Assembly: GCA_024760905.1 (NCBI GenBank)
Contig: CM045735.1
Span: 4,494,661 to 4,558,660, forward strand
From: Plotosus lineatus
Lineage: Eukaryota > Chordata > Actinopteri > Siluriformes > Plotosidae
Reading direction: 5' to 3'
DNA length: 64,000 nt
The translations under genes were made by a program, and so were the position numbers. The notes below the pieces were generated by a model. It searched no databases. It worked only from the letters and a program-made list of their open reading frames with translations, and had not been told where the DNA came from. This document shows positions 11,529-24,239 of this stretch, piece by piece (positions within the stretch are counted from its first letter, which is position 1; every line of letters begins with the position of its first letter).

Positions 11529-12829
11529 CTTAAATGTGCTGTCCCTCTGATGTACTCATTCCTGATCCTATCCATCCTCGTTACTCCCAAAGAGAACCAC
11601 AACATTTTCATCTTTGCTGCCTCCTGTCTTTTCCCCAGGGCCACTGTTTCTAAACCATACAACATCGCTGGTCTCAACACCGTCTTGTACACTTTTCCTT
11701 TCATTCTTGCCGATACCGTCCTATCACACATCACACCAGACACTTTTCTCCAACCATTCCAACCTGCCTGCACACGCTTCTTGACCTCTTTTCCAAACTC
11801 TCCATTGCTCTGGATTGTTGAGCCTAAGTACTTAAAATCCTCCATCTTCTTTATCTCTTCTCCCTGTAACCTCACCATTCCTCTTGGGTCCTTGTCGTTC
11901 ACACACATGTATTCTGTCTTACTGAGGCTAACCTTCATTCCCCTCCTTTCCAGGGCATACCTCCACCTCTCTAGATTTTCCTGCACTTGTTCTCTGCTCT
12001 CACTACAGATCATAATGCCATCTGCAAACATCAAAGTCCATGAGGAATCTTGTCTCACCTCGTCTGTCAGCCTGTCCATCACCATAGCAAACAAAACGGG
12101 GCTCAGAGCTGATCCTTGATGCAGTCCTACCTCCACCTTGAACTCCTCTGTCACACCGACAGCACATCTCAGCACTGTCTTACATCTCTCATACATGTCC
12201 TGCACCACTCTAACATACTTCTCTGCCACTCCAGACTTCCTCATGCAATACCACAATTCCTCTCTCAGCACCCTGTCAAATGCTTTCTTCAGATCCACAA
12301 AAGCACAATGCAGGTCTTTCTGATCTTTTCTGTACTTCTCTATTAACATCCTCAAAGCAAACACTGCATCTGTGGTGCTCTTTCTTTGCATGAAACCAAA
12401 CTGTTGTTCACAAATGCTGACCTCTGCCCTTAGTCTAGCTTCCACTATCCTTTCCCATAACTTCATCGTATGGCTCATCAACTTTATCCCTCTGTAGTTG
12501 CCACAACTCTGCACGTCTCTTTTGTTCTTAAAAATGGGCACCATCACACTTCTCCATTCCTCTGGCATCCTCTCACTCTCTAAGACCTTGTTGAATGCTC
12601 TTGTCAGAAAATCTACTGCTACCTCTCCTAGACACTTCCATACCTCCACAGGTATGCCATCTGGACCAATTGCCTTTCCAATCTTCATCCTCTTCAATGC
12701 CCTCCTCACTTCACCCTTACTAATCTTTGCTACTTCCTGGTCCTCAATGGTCACCTCTTCTACTCTTTTTTTTTTCTCTCTCTCATTTTCCTCATTCATC
12801 AGCTCGTCAAAGCTCTTCACTTCTGTCAT
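11495..12829 (-). pseudogene. RTE-like LINE reverse transcriptase region with altered active site
   Basis: This is a 444-codon open stretch of non-LTR reverse transcriptase. Motifs in order: KAIGPDGIPVEVWK (finger region), NYRGIKLMSH, QFGFMQRKSTTDAVF, CAFVDLKKAFDRV (catalytic Asp), LHQGSALSPVLF, then LMFADGIMICSE where the family has FADD. The second catalytic Asp is Gly, so the enzyme would be inactive even without frameshifts. KMEDFKYLGSTIQ and KVYKTVLRPAMLYG follow. The frame breaks near 11510, before the C-terminal region. Confidence 0.95.
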
Positions 12830-13385
12830 CAGTCAATATATTTCCCTCTCTGTCCTTAATCACTCTAACTTGCTGCATGTCCTTGCCATCTCTATTTCTT
12901 TGCTGTGCCAACCTGTATAAATCATTTTCTCCCTCTTTACTGTCCAGCCTAGCATACAAGTCATCATACACCTTCTGTTTGGCCTTTGACACCGCTACCT
13001 TCACCTTACGCCGTGTCTCTCTGTACTCCTGTTTACTCTCTTCGGTCCTCTCAATGTCCCACTTCTTCTTAGCTAACCTCTTCTTTTGTACACACTCCTG
13101 CACTTCCTCATTCCACCACCAAGTTTCCTTATCTCCTCTCCTTCCAGGTGACACACCAAGTATTCTCCTACCTGTCTCCCTGATCACATTAGCTGTAGTT
13201 GTCCAGTCCTCTGGAAGCCTTTCCTGATCACTCAAAGCCATTTTCAATTCCTCCTTGAAGACAACATGACACTCTTTCTTTTTCAGCTTCCACCACTTTG
13301 TCTTCTGCTCTGCCTTTGATGGCTTTACCTTCCTCACCATCAGCGTCATCCTGCATACCATCATTCTGTTTGGCAACACTCTCAC
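12807..13385 (-). pseudogene. RTE-like LINE linker between endonuclease and RT
   Basis: It continues the element's polyprotein in a shifted frame. It starts with the end of the endonuclease fold (VCRMTLMVRKVK), followed by a highly charged Lys/Glu-rich stretch. This contains ETWWWNEEVQECVQKKRLAKK and ends in NILTDDRSEEL, the usual lead into the RT region. It is the lower-conservation part of the family and has no catalytic role of its own. Confidence 0.85.
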
Positions 13386-13473
13386 CCACTTCTACTTTGC
13401 AGTCACTGACTTCCTTCGCCTACACAAGATGCAGTCTACCTGTGTGCCCCTACCTTCACTTTTGTAAGTCACC

Positions 13474-13934
13474 CTATGCTCCTGCCTCTTCTGGAAGAAA
13501 GTAGTTGCCTGCACCGACATGTCCATTGAAGTCTGCCCCAATGACCACTCTTTCACCTCTGGGGGTATTCTGCATCATTTCATCTAACTGACTCCAGAAT
13601 CTCTCCTTCTCTTCTAGCTCACATCCTGCCTGTGGGGCATAAGCACTAACAACATTGAACATCATGCCTTCAATTTCTAACTTGAGACTCATCACTCTGT
13701 TTGACACTTTTTCACTTGTTGAATATTCCTGACAAACCCTTCCTTCAAAATGACTCCTACTCCATTTCTCTTCCCAACCTTACCATGATAAAACAGCTTA
13801 AACCCTGCTCCTAAGCTTCTAGCCGTGCTACTTTTCCACCTGGTCTCCTGAACACACAGTATATCCACCTTCCTCCTCTGCATCATCATGTCAGCCAGCT
13901 CTCTACCTTTTCCTGTCATAGTTCCAACATTCAA
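13474..13934 (-). pseudogene. RTE-like LINE endonuclease region, frameshifted and deleted
   Basis: This is the endonuclease that would nick the target DNA. Visible motifs are NVGTM at the start, CVQETRW (catalytic Glu), GVGVILKEGFV, NVVSAYAPQ and VIGADFNGHVGAGN. A frameshift lies near 13700, between EGFVRNIQQVK and the VMSLKLEIEG segment. After GHVGAGN the sequence jumps straight to the TFFQKRQEH-equivalent region. Compared with the copy at 63554-63660, about 105 bases are missing. The product cannot be functional. Confidence 0.9.
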
Positions 13935-14273
13935 AATCCCTACTTTTAGGTCTAGGCTCCTGCCTTTCCTTTTCTCTCTCTGCCTATGGACACGCCTCCT
14001 ACCTCTCCTTCATTGACGTCTTCGACCAACAGTAGTCCAATTTCCACCAGCACCCTGTTGGTTAGCAGCACTGATGGCGGTCGTTGTTAACCTGGGCCTC
14101 GACCAATCTGGTATGAATTTCTTTGTTTTGACTCGCATATTTTATTTGGCATTAGTTTTACGCCGGATGCCCTTCCTGACGCAACCCTCTGCATTTATCC
14201 GGGCTTTGGACCGGCATGAGGGTGGACACTGGCTTGTGCCCCCCTCACGGCTGCATTCCTGTCAATACTGATC

Positions 14274-16374
14274 AATACTTAAAATATATTCCAATAAAAT
14301 ATGCTACATGAAGTTCTATAACTATATGACTCAGTGCAGTGTTATTAAGATCTAATGGACATTTTTGTTTTTCACATATGTTCATGTTAGTATAGTCACC
14401 ATTCGCCCTTCCATTCATTCGTTCATTCATTAATTCTCCTGGTGGTGGTCACAATGGCAACAGTCAGAGAAGGTCAACAAAGATATTTCAACCCATGACC
14501 TAATTTACACTCCTTTTGGGGGATTCCCTGACTTTCTCATGCCAGATGTTAGAGATGTAATCTTATCAGAGGGTCTTGGCTCCTCCCTGGGGTTTCTATC
14601 CAGTATGAAGCATCTGATACTGCTTCAGTAAAATTTCATCATCCTTGCAAGGTGCCCCAGCTACCTTAACTGAATTAGTTTCGATTCTTGATTTGTAAGA
14701 AGCAGTGCCTGTACTCTGATGCTCCACTGGATTACAGAGCTCTTCATTTTATCATGAAGACTAATCCCACGAACCCTTGAGAGGAAACTCATTTTTACTG
14801 ACAGTACACATGACCATTTTTTTTTCAGTTCCTACCAATGTCTAGTGGTCACAGACTAGAATGAAGATGGGACCAAAAACAGAACTTTTGTGCATCAAAA
14901 ATCTGAGCTCCTGATTCAGCAGCACAGAGTGGTTCAGAGTAATGCTGCTACTGTGATCCATTTGTCAACCATCGAACACTCAAAGATGTGAAGTGTGATG
15001 TGACATTTCCATGTTGTCAAAGCCTATTTCCATTACAAGGGTCTAGTCAATGAATGTATGTATGTACACTCACGCCTACCACCCAACTCGCAATTCACCT
15101 GAACTCCATACTTCATCGTGTAGATGCTAAGACCAAAAGATTGCTTGAGGCTGTTTCACCTTGATTCTTTATCAGTTGCAATAATATAGATCCTAAATGT
15201 TTATTTCATTGGATTTAATTGGTTTGAGGAATTTGAAGATGGTGCTGAAATTGTGCTTTTATGCAACTTTTATTCTCTATAATAAGACTTAAACTATTCT
15301 ATTCTAAAGATTATCTATGCAAAGCATAAACACATGATTTCTTTTGCACAGCTGTACTTTATTTGTATGGATGAATTTCTGTTACCATATGTGACAGTAT
15401 TGTCACACTTCATAGTCCTGTCTTGATGTACTTTTCATTTCTTACTTGTATTTTTATATACTTGAATATAATTCGAGACTGCAATACTTTCACAGAGGCG
15501 CCGTGTCATAATTAATTAGCTAACGTTTGTCATTGCAGAGCACATTTTTTGGCTGTAGCATGACTCTGAATCTGAGTACTTCAGTAACTCGGTCTTCTAC
15601 TTGATAGAATCATTTATCAGTTTGGAAAAAAAATAATGCTAGGTAGGCATAATGCTTTATTACAGTGAGGCTCAAATATTTTTTTCACATTTCCTCAAAA
15701 GTCGGATGTCATGAGAAATTGTAGATGCCTGAAAAATTGCTTGAAATTTTTTTATGTTATATTCCATTGCTGTTTATGTTATTGACTGTATGATTTATTC
15801 GGTCACAGAACCTACAGATCGTTTACTCTTAGCCATAAGGACCAGATGTGACAGGAAGTGAATCCGATGTCCCTTCAGATTTATGATGATCGACTTTCCA
15901 AACAGATCTGTCTTACATTACACCCCAACAGTGTGCAGAATATACCCTATGCAGGGAGTTCTGGATTTTTCCAGAGTTATCACTCATAAACCTGTCCAAG
16001 AAAGTGTTTAATATTATCAACATTTGTTTTAGCCTCTGGAGGGAGGTGAGCAGGAGGAATGATGAAGTGAGTTCCATTCTAAATCAAAGCACAGTAAACA
16101 CAACTCCTTTCCTCTGAAAAGACTTTCCAATCTGTACCTCCAGGCACTTTTAGTTATTTTAATCTCTATTCAGTTTTGTGAAAAATGCACAACAATGGCT
16201 ATGTGTTGTCAGATTGTCAAGCATGTGAGCGTCAATAGAATTGACACAGGCACTACAATGCTGCTTGAAAGTTTCTGGATGCAGAATTTTTGATATTTCT
16301 GCAAAAATCGAACCTAAAAATTTTCAAAAACAAACATTTTCACATGAGTAACCATTGATAGGGAGCCCTTTTAA
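14274..16374. other. Unique DNA, no feature seen
   Basis: AT-rich sequence with no recognised exon or family repeat. Confidence 0.5.
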
Positions 16375-16664
16375 AAAAAATCATTTCTTTATTGAGGAAA
16401 ATGATCCAGTATGCACCACTATACAGTTTCTGCTTTTCTTGTATCCCCAGTTGAATTTATACCTCTGCATAACTAAAATCGCTAATGTACAGTATACATA
16501 CAGATTCCGTCCCTCCCTGCCATGAGAGTTTGGCGAATCAGCTCTCACGGACTCCCATCCACGTACGGCAGAGACAATAAACTGGATTCGAACATGTGAT
16601 CTGTGCTTAATCTGTGATTAATAGGCACGCACCTGCTGACGTACCACTCAGGAACCCCATTTTA
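16375..16664 (-). repeat. SINE-C copy with extended 3' part, minus strand
   Basis: The tRNA-like head lies at the right end on the minus strand, with an A-box-like GAGTGGTACGTCAGC and the B-box-like ATGTTCGAATCCAG. It matches 30588-31024 over the head and 24240-24365 over the extra left part (shared GCTAATGTACAGTATACA). Confidence 0.75.
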
Positions 16665-17179
16665 ATCTTCTACATATTTTCTCTTAGCTTGTGATCATTT
16701 CTTTGCTTTACGTTGATTTTTTTTCAGTGTATTGTTGGACTTCAATATAGTCATATGACCAGACATTTCCCCTAGATGCAATAGCATGTTCCCATACAGA
16801 AGACCACACAAACAGTTTACCACGCCAAAGCATGCAGGCTGATGTAATAGTCCCCCCATTACATTCATATTCTTCCCCGACCGGCACCGCAGAGATATCT
16901 TCAGAAATAATCTTTGTCTGACAGAACTAACCCTTACAAACATGCATCGCAAACAAGTGCAGGCTGAACACTGGGCGGACTGAAATGTTCTTGGAAAAAT
17001 TTTGTACATAAAATCACTTTACATTATGTTCTGGTAGAAAAGAAACACAAGCTAAAAGTCGGGGCTTCACTCAGTTGCTTCTACCCAGTCAATCTCGCTA
17101 ACAACACACATGTTCCCTTAGTCTGTCCTTTCCTTTGCTTTCAATATAATTGCATCTAATGGTGTTTCTCAATATTAAA

Positions 17180-17229
<50 letters not shown>

Positions 17230-20200
17230 GGCCACGACAAACTAGGATCTTTACATCTAGGTCTACTCTAAGATGTTTCTGCACCATTTAGCTCACCTTT
17301 TTAAGAAGTGTTCTTTGGCATGCTTGCCCTGCCTTTTAATAATTGCCTGAACACACAAAAAACACTTGTCTCTTTCCCTCATTGCATTGTTGGAACAACC
17401 GATTATGGCATACTTACTGAACGTTCTGCATTCATAGCCTCCATGGGGCCACCAGTATAGTTCTGCAACAGTTCTTTCTCATTGGCTTTTGGGTTGTGAG
17501 GAGATCTATTCTAAATCACCAATGAAACCCCCAGGTGCCTGTTAAAACTGTTCATTCTTTGAGATAAGAACAAACTAGATAGTAGCACATGTTAGCTGCT
17601 TGTGCAGGATTGTGGAAGAAATGCATGTGCTTTATATTGGGCTTTGTGTGGTGGTTGTTACATGATCATGTACTTCAAAGGCAGTTAAAAATGCTTTGTG
17701 TTATGCAATACTGTACAAGAAAGGATTTGGGGCAATTTTTAGGTGTGAAGATGCAGAGGTCATACCTGACTTGGCAAATGATGTACAATTTCCTGTGAAA
17801 TTGTGACAGTGATGACTGTAAATAGTAGTGAATTACTCTTCCCAGTGATCATAAACCTTTGGTTTTGAAGTATTTTTTTTTTCTGTAGTCTTTTACAGAA
17901 GCATACACGTTTCCATCTTATTTTGCATATTTGAGCTCACAGGTGCCAGCAATTGGCTGGTGCAACTGTGATTGACAAGAGACAGAAAATGATACCATCC
18001 TTTCTACCTGAGGGGCGCTGCCAATTTTACTCCGTTGGTGGCCAGCCATACTGGTGATATTTACCACCTCTGCTGTGTAGGAGAAATGAAACAGAGCCAT
18101 TTGGCAGAAATATTCCTGGAAAAACAAAATACACTAAAACTCAAAGTAAAAGAGAAAAAGAAAAAACTTGGCAGGCACAAAGGTGACATTTGATGGATGA
18201 TGCACAAAATCCAAAGTACTTCAAATGAATGATGGACACCAGCTGTAAATATTAATGAAACCATGGCTAAAGATTTTATAAGGGTTGCCTGTCCAGGAGC
18301 TGTATGCAACATCCAGCATGCCAATCTTCTATTATTAACATTTAAATGTGTGGCCTTTGTTCTGAACATAATTAAGTATTTTTTTCTACCACTGGTAGAA
18401 ATATCAGGGCAGAAACTGACCCTAAACCTCCAGGTATGAATGCAAAGTGAACAATGAGAGAACAGTAATTTCTGTTCAGCCAAATTGTAGCTGATGCAAA
18501 CCTAGTGAGCCACTGGCCAAGTCTTTGTTTTGTATCAAATAAATATTGCTGCAAATGTTCAAAACAAACATTTTATGTTGGATTAACAATAGAATTACAC
18601 TATTTTACAGAAGAATTAAGCTGGTTCCCTTTGATCAGTCTTTTTTCCAGTGATCAAAGGTCAATCATATTTGACCATAATATTCATGGCTATTTCATTA
18701 GAATGGAAATAACAGTATCGTAATATTTCTAAATGTTAAGAACATCATCACTTTGTGATCTCAGGATATATCCAAGTTGGTTGATTATTGCCTTTGTTGG
18801 ATTAATATAGTTATTTTCCTTGATGAAATATTTAATTTGTTTATTTATTATTGGCATGCTGTTATTTTTGCCATTACTCTGCCCATTCATGTTCCCCCAA
18901 TTTCTAAGTGTACAGAAATGTCTTTACACAGCAAGTAATATGACTATAAGCCTAATTAATGTAACTATTAAATGTTCCCAGTACTGTATGTAACTTGTAT
19001 ATGCCTATTTATTTCTGTCTATCATGGTTTATTGACTCAGGAAGCCAATGTATTTAGTCTGCGAGAGACGCTATGCTGACAGCTCTGGTTCACAGCTGAT
19101 GATACACAGTTAGTCTTAATGTTTCTCTTAGAAATATAAATCTAATGTTCTATATGGAATTTTCTATTGTAGGTATTTGTGTTTTTCAGTTCAGGGAATT
19201 CAACCCGTACAACATTAAGATAAACCTGATCCCAAGATGCTGCTCATACAGTCAGAATCAGAATCGTTTCTTGATCCCGGGGCAAAATCTCTGTACTGCG
19301 TTATACATTATTTGTTTTGTTATTTGGTACCTGAATCACTAAAACACCGAATCCCATTTTAAGAAACTCCAGGTTTAATCCTAGATCTTGAAAGGAAATC
19401 TCATCACTGTGCTTGCCCGAAACAGAACCGCTGCACTGGATTAGTGTCACAGTTGACCGAGCAGGAAGGAGACCTTTGGGGATCCAATTAAGCTTTGTGG
19501 ATTGGACTGCCTAAAAATGCAATATGTTGCAGAATTTCTGAGGATGGGAACGGCATATTTCCATCCTTAAGATTGTACTGTTCTTTACAATGTTTTCTCA
19601 GAAGCAGATTAACATTCTTAGAAAGAATGCTCCTGTTTATGGGACTTGAGACTTGATGTTCAATTTTTAAATGAGGTCTTAAACTTAAACAAGTCAAGAA
19701 CCTCTGCAAATATGAAGGCTTTCAAATAAAACTAGCTCAGTGATGTGTTGCTATGTCAGTGCTTTCTGGACAGAGCTTTAAATAAACAACCTGCTATTTG
19801 CCATGAAGATGAACGGCTGTTAAATTATTTAAACTCCACTACGGCGGCACTTCTCCTGAGGCCATGTGTATTTATCAGGTTTTAATTAACCAGGTGCTCA
19901 CTGCATTTCCTTATTTCACATACCCACGACTCGACTCGCTATGTGCTTTCACGTTTTGTCACGGGAACTGGAGAATGTTTTGAATTCATTAATATGAAAT
20001 CAAATCTATCATGGACACTTTTACCAACCGTAGTGAAAGTAATCACAAACTTTCAGGATTTATCTGAAAAATAAAATAGTACAGAAACTCAAAGATAAAG
20101 CAATATAAGAAGTACTACGGAGCTGATCATTGAACCAAACATGATTCAAGTGGTTATTAATCAGAGCATAAAGATATCCTTGATTGAAAGATGCTGCCAA

Positions 20201-20285
20201 ACACTTGAGTTCCCCAAAACCTCTCCCTATTCGCTTCCATAGACTGTGTAAAATAAGTGATTTCACCTGGCATTCAACATGTGCA
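16665..20285. other. Mostly unique DNA with a TA microsatellite
   Basis: Contains (TA)n at 17189-17226. A small perfect inverted repeat (CCTTTGATCA and its complement) lies near 18629-18660. A short AGAATCAGAATCGTTTCTTG segment at about 19252-19272 resembles a common fish repeat end. No exon was recognised. Confidence 0.5.
17179..17226. repeat. A-run followed by (TA)n microsatellite
   Basis: About ten A's, then about 20 TA units. Confidence 0.95.
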
Positions 20286-20553
20286 GCTAACCCCCAGTGC
20301 AGCTAACTGGGTTATCAAAGGCGGGCCATGTCTCTCACTGTCTATGGTGAGAGGTTCATGGAAAAGAACCATTGCTGACTTTCGTAAAGAGTAGGCTGCA
20401 AAGCCGTCAGCGTCTTTCTGTCCCTTGCTAAAGGGTTGTGTCAGGATGGGCATCGGACATAAAAAATCCCATGCCAAATCAAACATGTGAATCGGATGAT
20501 TCGTTGTGGCGACCCCTGGAAAAGGGAAAAAGCCGAAAGGAAAAGAAGACCTG
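20286..20553 (+). repeat. SINE-B copy, 5'-truncated
   Basis: It begins inside the family at AGTGCAGCTAACTGGGTTAT and keeps the middle (TCTCTCACTGTCTATGGTGA). It also keeps the LINE-like part (GGGCATCGGACATAAAAAAT) and the 3' end (GATTCGTTGTGGCGACCCC, then GCCGAAAGG). The tRNA-like head is missing. Confidence 0.88.
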
Positions 20554-21413
20554 GCGGTCAGCAGCAAAGTGAGCTTGGAAGCGTGATGCTCATTTCTTCT
20601 TTTATGGATGTGGCTGTAGACAGAGAGTGAATACATTATGGCTTGTTTTCTATTAATTAAAAAAAATCAAGCTGTTGATTATGAACAATAAATGTATCAA
20701 CAGTATGAATGAAGTATTTTTATATTTACCGAATTGTTAATAATTGCTTCGGATGTATTTTTAAATATATAACTGAGTGCTTATTGTGAAAATTAAAGCA
20801 AACCAGTTGTACTAAATGTAGGAGTAAGGTTTCCTTTTGCCTAGCCCTGCTTTATTTGTCGTTCTACAGAGTTCTATTTTGATCCACTTATAATTCCATA
20901 CTGAACATTGAGGGTGCAGGGGTCTTAAATACTGTCTGAATAAAAATATTCACATGGATTTCTTTACTTTCTGCATCATATAGTTCACTTGGCAGGAAAA
21001 AACTTATGGCACTACAATGAGTTATACCTCCCCTCAGCAGCTGCAGATCTAACGCGGTGTTAAAATAAAAAGTTAGGATGGATATGATGATTTCTGGACC
21101 GGTATGCTGAATTATCAGACTTAACAAATTTATGATTCATGCCCCATTTATATTTGTCTGTCTTCATCAAAATATATGCGGAAATGGAAAACTCATTCAG
21201 ACGGAGTCTCTGGAGCCGACCCTGGTGGCAGTTTGTCCATGTGGAACAGCAAGCTTCTCGCACGGCTGCTGAGAGCATGTGCTCTGCAAATGCTAATGTG
21301 TTGCTTTCTGCATGCCAGGCGGTTGTCAACAACACAGCCACCAATAAATCATAAAATGGCTTATATCACTCCACTGGTTTGCTCATTCTCAGCATCATCT
21401 CTCCACTCTGCAG
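20554..21413. other. Unique DNA before the first coding exon
   Basis: No repeat recognised. The last 20 bases form the pyrimidine tract and acceptor of the exon at 21414. Confidence 0.5.
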
Positions 21414-21520
21414 GATTTCCCGATTCTGTGTGACATGGCTGGCGCTCCCAACAAGCTTGCCATTCTTGTGTCGTGCATCTGGTTATCCTTAATGTTCCTC
21501 AAACCCAGTCTTCAGAATGG
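21414..21520 (+). CDS. gabra3: GABA-A receptor alpha subunit, first coding exon (signal peptide)
   Basis: This exon starts the receptor subunit and encodes its secretion signal. A pyrimidine-rich tract ending in CTCTGCAG gives an acceptor at 21412-21413. Then come 21 bases of 5' UTR and an ATG at 21435 in good context (GACATGG). The 28 codons read M-A-G-A-P-N-K followed by a hydrophobic run, LAILVSCIWLSLMFL, then KPSLQN. A strong donor (GG|GTAAGA) follows at 21521, leaving two bases over. Those two bases join in phase with the single leading base of the exon at 45510. The signal-peptide shape, the donor and the phase fit are seen directly. The link to gabra3 is inferred, because alpha-subunit leader sequences are poorly conserved. 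The leader is shorter than the mammalian alpha-3 N-terminus. A further small exon before 45510 cannot be excluded. At least one upstream non-coding exon is implied but was not identified. Confidence 0.72.
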
Positions 21521-22072
21521 GTAAGATGATTTTCTACAACTTCCCCTTCACTCACCAAACTCCATATCTCCTTATTTCTGGCTACATATTTTACAAGCGA
21601 TACCCTAATTAATATGGTTCTGTTATAGCAGTTGGGCTTTGACAATCTGTGAAATGTCATTTGGGCCAGCTGCAGCTGGGTGTCAATTGCTTGTGCAAAA
21701 CTGCCACCAAAATTGATTTTTTTTATCTCGGTGAAACAGAAAACTGCATTAGTCTGGAATGTAACTCTGTAAACTTTGAAACAGAATCAAGAAACCTGAG
21801 GGATTTGAAGTCCTCGCGCACACCACTCATCTTTATGAAGTTTAGAGGTTATGTTGACACATGATTCCATTCCTTATCTGCATTAAAACTGAGTCTGTGA
21901 CCCGCAGATTTAATCAGTCGCATGGAGTGTGCGACTCCAAAAACAAGTGACAAGTGCAGTTTCTCAAGTTTATGCAAATTAGATACAGTATGTGTTACAG
22001 TGACAAAAACGATTCTCTTCAGTCATACCTCAGATCGGCTGTGTGCTGCGACATTTCTTCACTTCCCCATTT

Positions 22073-22556
22073 CATGGATCCCAGATCGCCGCTATTTAGC
22101 AGAATTCCGCAATTTTTATAAATTTATGCAGTAAGTACAGTGTAAGACAGTTTACTAGTGCAGAGTAAACGTGACATTTTGAATAATGATACTATTAACA
22201 TACTAACTTGTAGCAGGTATGCTTACTAGTGGAACACAAATGGTTGTTGTGATAATATACGTCATGTGTTATGTGATCGTGCTACAAATTAGTTGATAAT
22301 TATTTCATAATTATGTTACACATGAATGACGAGCCATGGGGCTATGCGACTTGAATTATGTGTGTTTATCTACACTGAAATAACCTTTTAGTACTTTATA
22401 CATTAAGCTGTTTTGTTTCGTGTTTATGCATGTTACAAAACAATGATTAACTTGTTTGCATGATTTGGCCCCCTTGCCCCCCAGCTGAAATATTTAATTT
22501 CCTCTATTTCTAAACCCGTTTCCTCTATTTTTTTCTAAACCTCACTGGGATCCCTG
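22073..22556. mobile_element. Small DNA transposon with 6-base target duplication, long member
   Basis: The left end CATGGATCCCAGATCGCCGC and the right end ACTGGGATCCCTG form short inverted repeats (CANGGATCCC). CCATTT occurs directly outside both ends (22067-22072 and 22557-22562). Both end regions match the shorter member at 26928. About 340 extra internal bases have no recognisable coding frame. Confidence 0.75.
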
Positions 22557-23038
22557 CCATTTCCATCTTAAGGTCCGAAAAGAAATTCTCATTAAATAGC
22601 CTTCTCATTGAATGTTTAGGAATATGTAAAAAAAATATATAATATTTGAAGGAGTTTGGTGGTCTTTCTAAAATGTTTTTGTCACTTATTTATTTAGCTT
22701 TTGCTGTTTGTTAGTAGCTAATTTGCAGCTTGTAATATAACACGCCAATCAAACAATTTTCACAGATTAGTGTGTTATTTACAATAATAGGGATTTAGCA
22801 GGCTAGAATATAAGTATTTGATTGCACCTCTTCTGAGTGTGTGAAGTTAGTGCTACATGCCTGATTTGTTTACAAAACTAACACAAAGTATGGGACGTGA
22901 CATAACCTAAAATATTATCCTGTTTGTTTAACTAAAAATTTCTGAATTAATTTGATAAGCTGTTTAATTCTAATTAGGGTCATGTGTAGGCTGTTGCCCA
23001 TCTCAGCCGACTCTACATACTCCGGGCTACATATGGTC
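22557..23038. other. Unique intronic DNA
   Basis: Nothing recognised. Confidence 0.5.
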
Positions 23039-23466
23039 TTTGGGTTGTGACTGAAAGAACAATATCGTGGATACAGGCGGCTAAAATGAGCCGCCTTTGC
23101 AGGGTGGCGGGGCTCTCCCTTAGAGATAGGGTGAGAAGCTCAGCCATCTGGCAGGAGCTCGGAGTAGAAACCGCTGCTCCTCCACATTGATAAGAGCCAA
23201 TTGAGGTGGCTCAGGCATATGACTAGATGTCTCCTGATCACCACCTTGGCGTGGTGATTTGGACTGTCCAGACGGGAAGACACACCAGGGTTGACCCAGA
23301 ACACACTGGAGGGACTACATCTCTCGGCTGGTCTGGGAACACCTCGATGTAACCCCTAAAGAGCTGAAGGAAGTGGCAGGGAAGAGGGACGTATATACCT
23401 CACTGTTTAGACTGCTGCCCCCGCGACCCGACCCTGGATTAAGCAGAAGAAATTGAAGATGAAGAT
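23039..23466 (+). mobile_element. LINE-2 family, 5'-truncated 3' end
   Basis: Decayed coding for the C-terminal region of a non-LTR retrotransposon matches the minus-strand copy at 31604-32236. It ends in CTGCCCCCGCGACCCGACCC and a GAAGAAATTGAAGATGAAG-type tail. It shares GGTGGCGGGGCTCTCCCTTA with the element at 56215. Confidence 0.88.
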
Positions 23467-24239
23467 AATGAAGAATGAAATAATGGAATTTTGAAAATAT
23501 CTGCTCTTCCAGGATAAGTAACTGCTGCTGAAACTTGGCCCTGTTGGCCCAGCACGTGCAGGAGGTGTCTTTATCTCAGACCTTTTATCGCTTCATTACA
23601 TACAGGACTTTGCAAAAAAAAGGACAGACGAGAGGAAAAAAAGAGAGATAAGGACCTCATTTCTTCTCTGATGTGCACAGGTAATATTCATGAGGTAGTT
23701 GAACCATGTTGCCCCATGTTAACATATCAGTACTGAGAGGACATGACATTAAATTTCAGAACAATTCTCCTCGCATACTTCTTATTTTCAAAGGAGTTGC
23801 TTTGTAGGGGAAAAATGCCAAAAACATTGGCTGTTCTGTTGAAAGTTCAGTAATTGTGGTAATGAGGAGTTTCTTTTCTGAAAGTTGAAAACAAGAAAAG
23901 TTATAATATCGAGTTGATCTCAATAAACACGGCTTGTTGTCCACTTTGTAAATTGTTCATTTAAGGACATGGATTCATTATGCAAATAATTGTGAAGATT
24001 AAAGCAACAAGAAAAAGTATAACAAAGATGATAAAAAGCCAATACAGTCCTATCTTTTAAGTACAGGAAAAAATGTTGTTTATTAAACTGACCCATTTCT
24101 CTAAGTATTCCAAAAGTAGCTTCAGTTTAATAGATCCACCCATTCCTGGGCGGCAAGGGAGCAAAACTAGAAATGCTGTCAGGATGCAATGGGCAAACTG
24201 TCCCTCCCCAATCAATTATAGCAACATTATCCATTTCAA
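23467..24239. other. Unique intronic DNA
   Basis: Nothing recognised. Confidence 0.5.

Larger units (their letters stand above)
11242..14273 (-). mobile_element. Near-full-length RTE-like LINE with 17-base target duplications
   Basis: The 17-base direct repeat TCCTGTCAATACTGATC lies at 11242-11258 and 14257-14273. It brackets a 2,998-base minus-strand element (11259-14256). From its 5' end (14256) the element has a short 5' UTR, an endonuclease region, a linker, a reverse transcriptase region, and a C-terminal region rich in RGRPKRR-type motifs. It ends with a short 3' UTR and a GAAGAAGA-type tail. The order (one frame, apurinic-like endonuclease then RT, about 3 kb, short repetitive tail) fits the RTE clade. 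Exact target duplications show it is one insertion event. It is dead: several frameshifts, an internal deletion of about 105 bases in the endonuclease, and a changed RT active site. Confidence 0.93.

Noticed and set aside
11481..12119. 212-codon plus-strand frame opposite the reverse transcriptase
   Set aside because: It is the antisense shadow of the RT region on the minus strand and has no recognisable domain.
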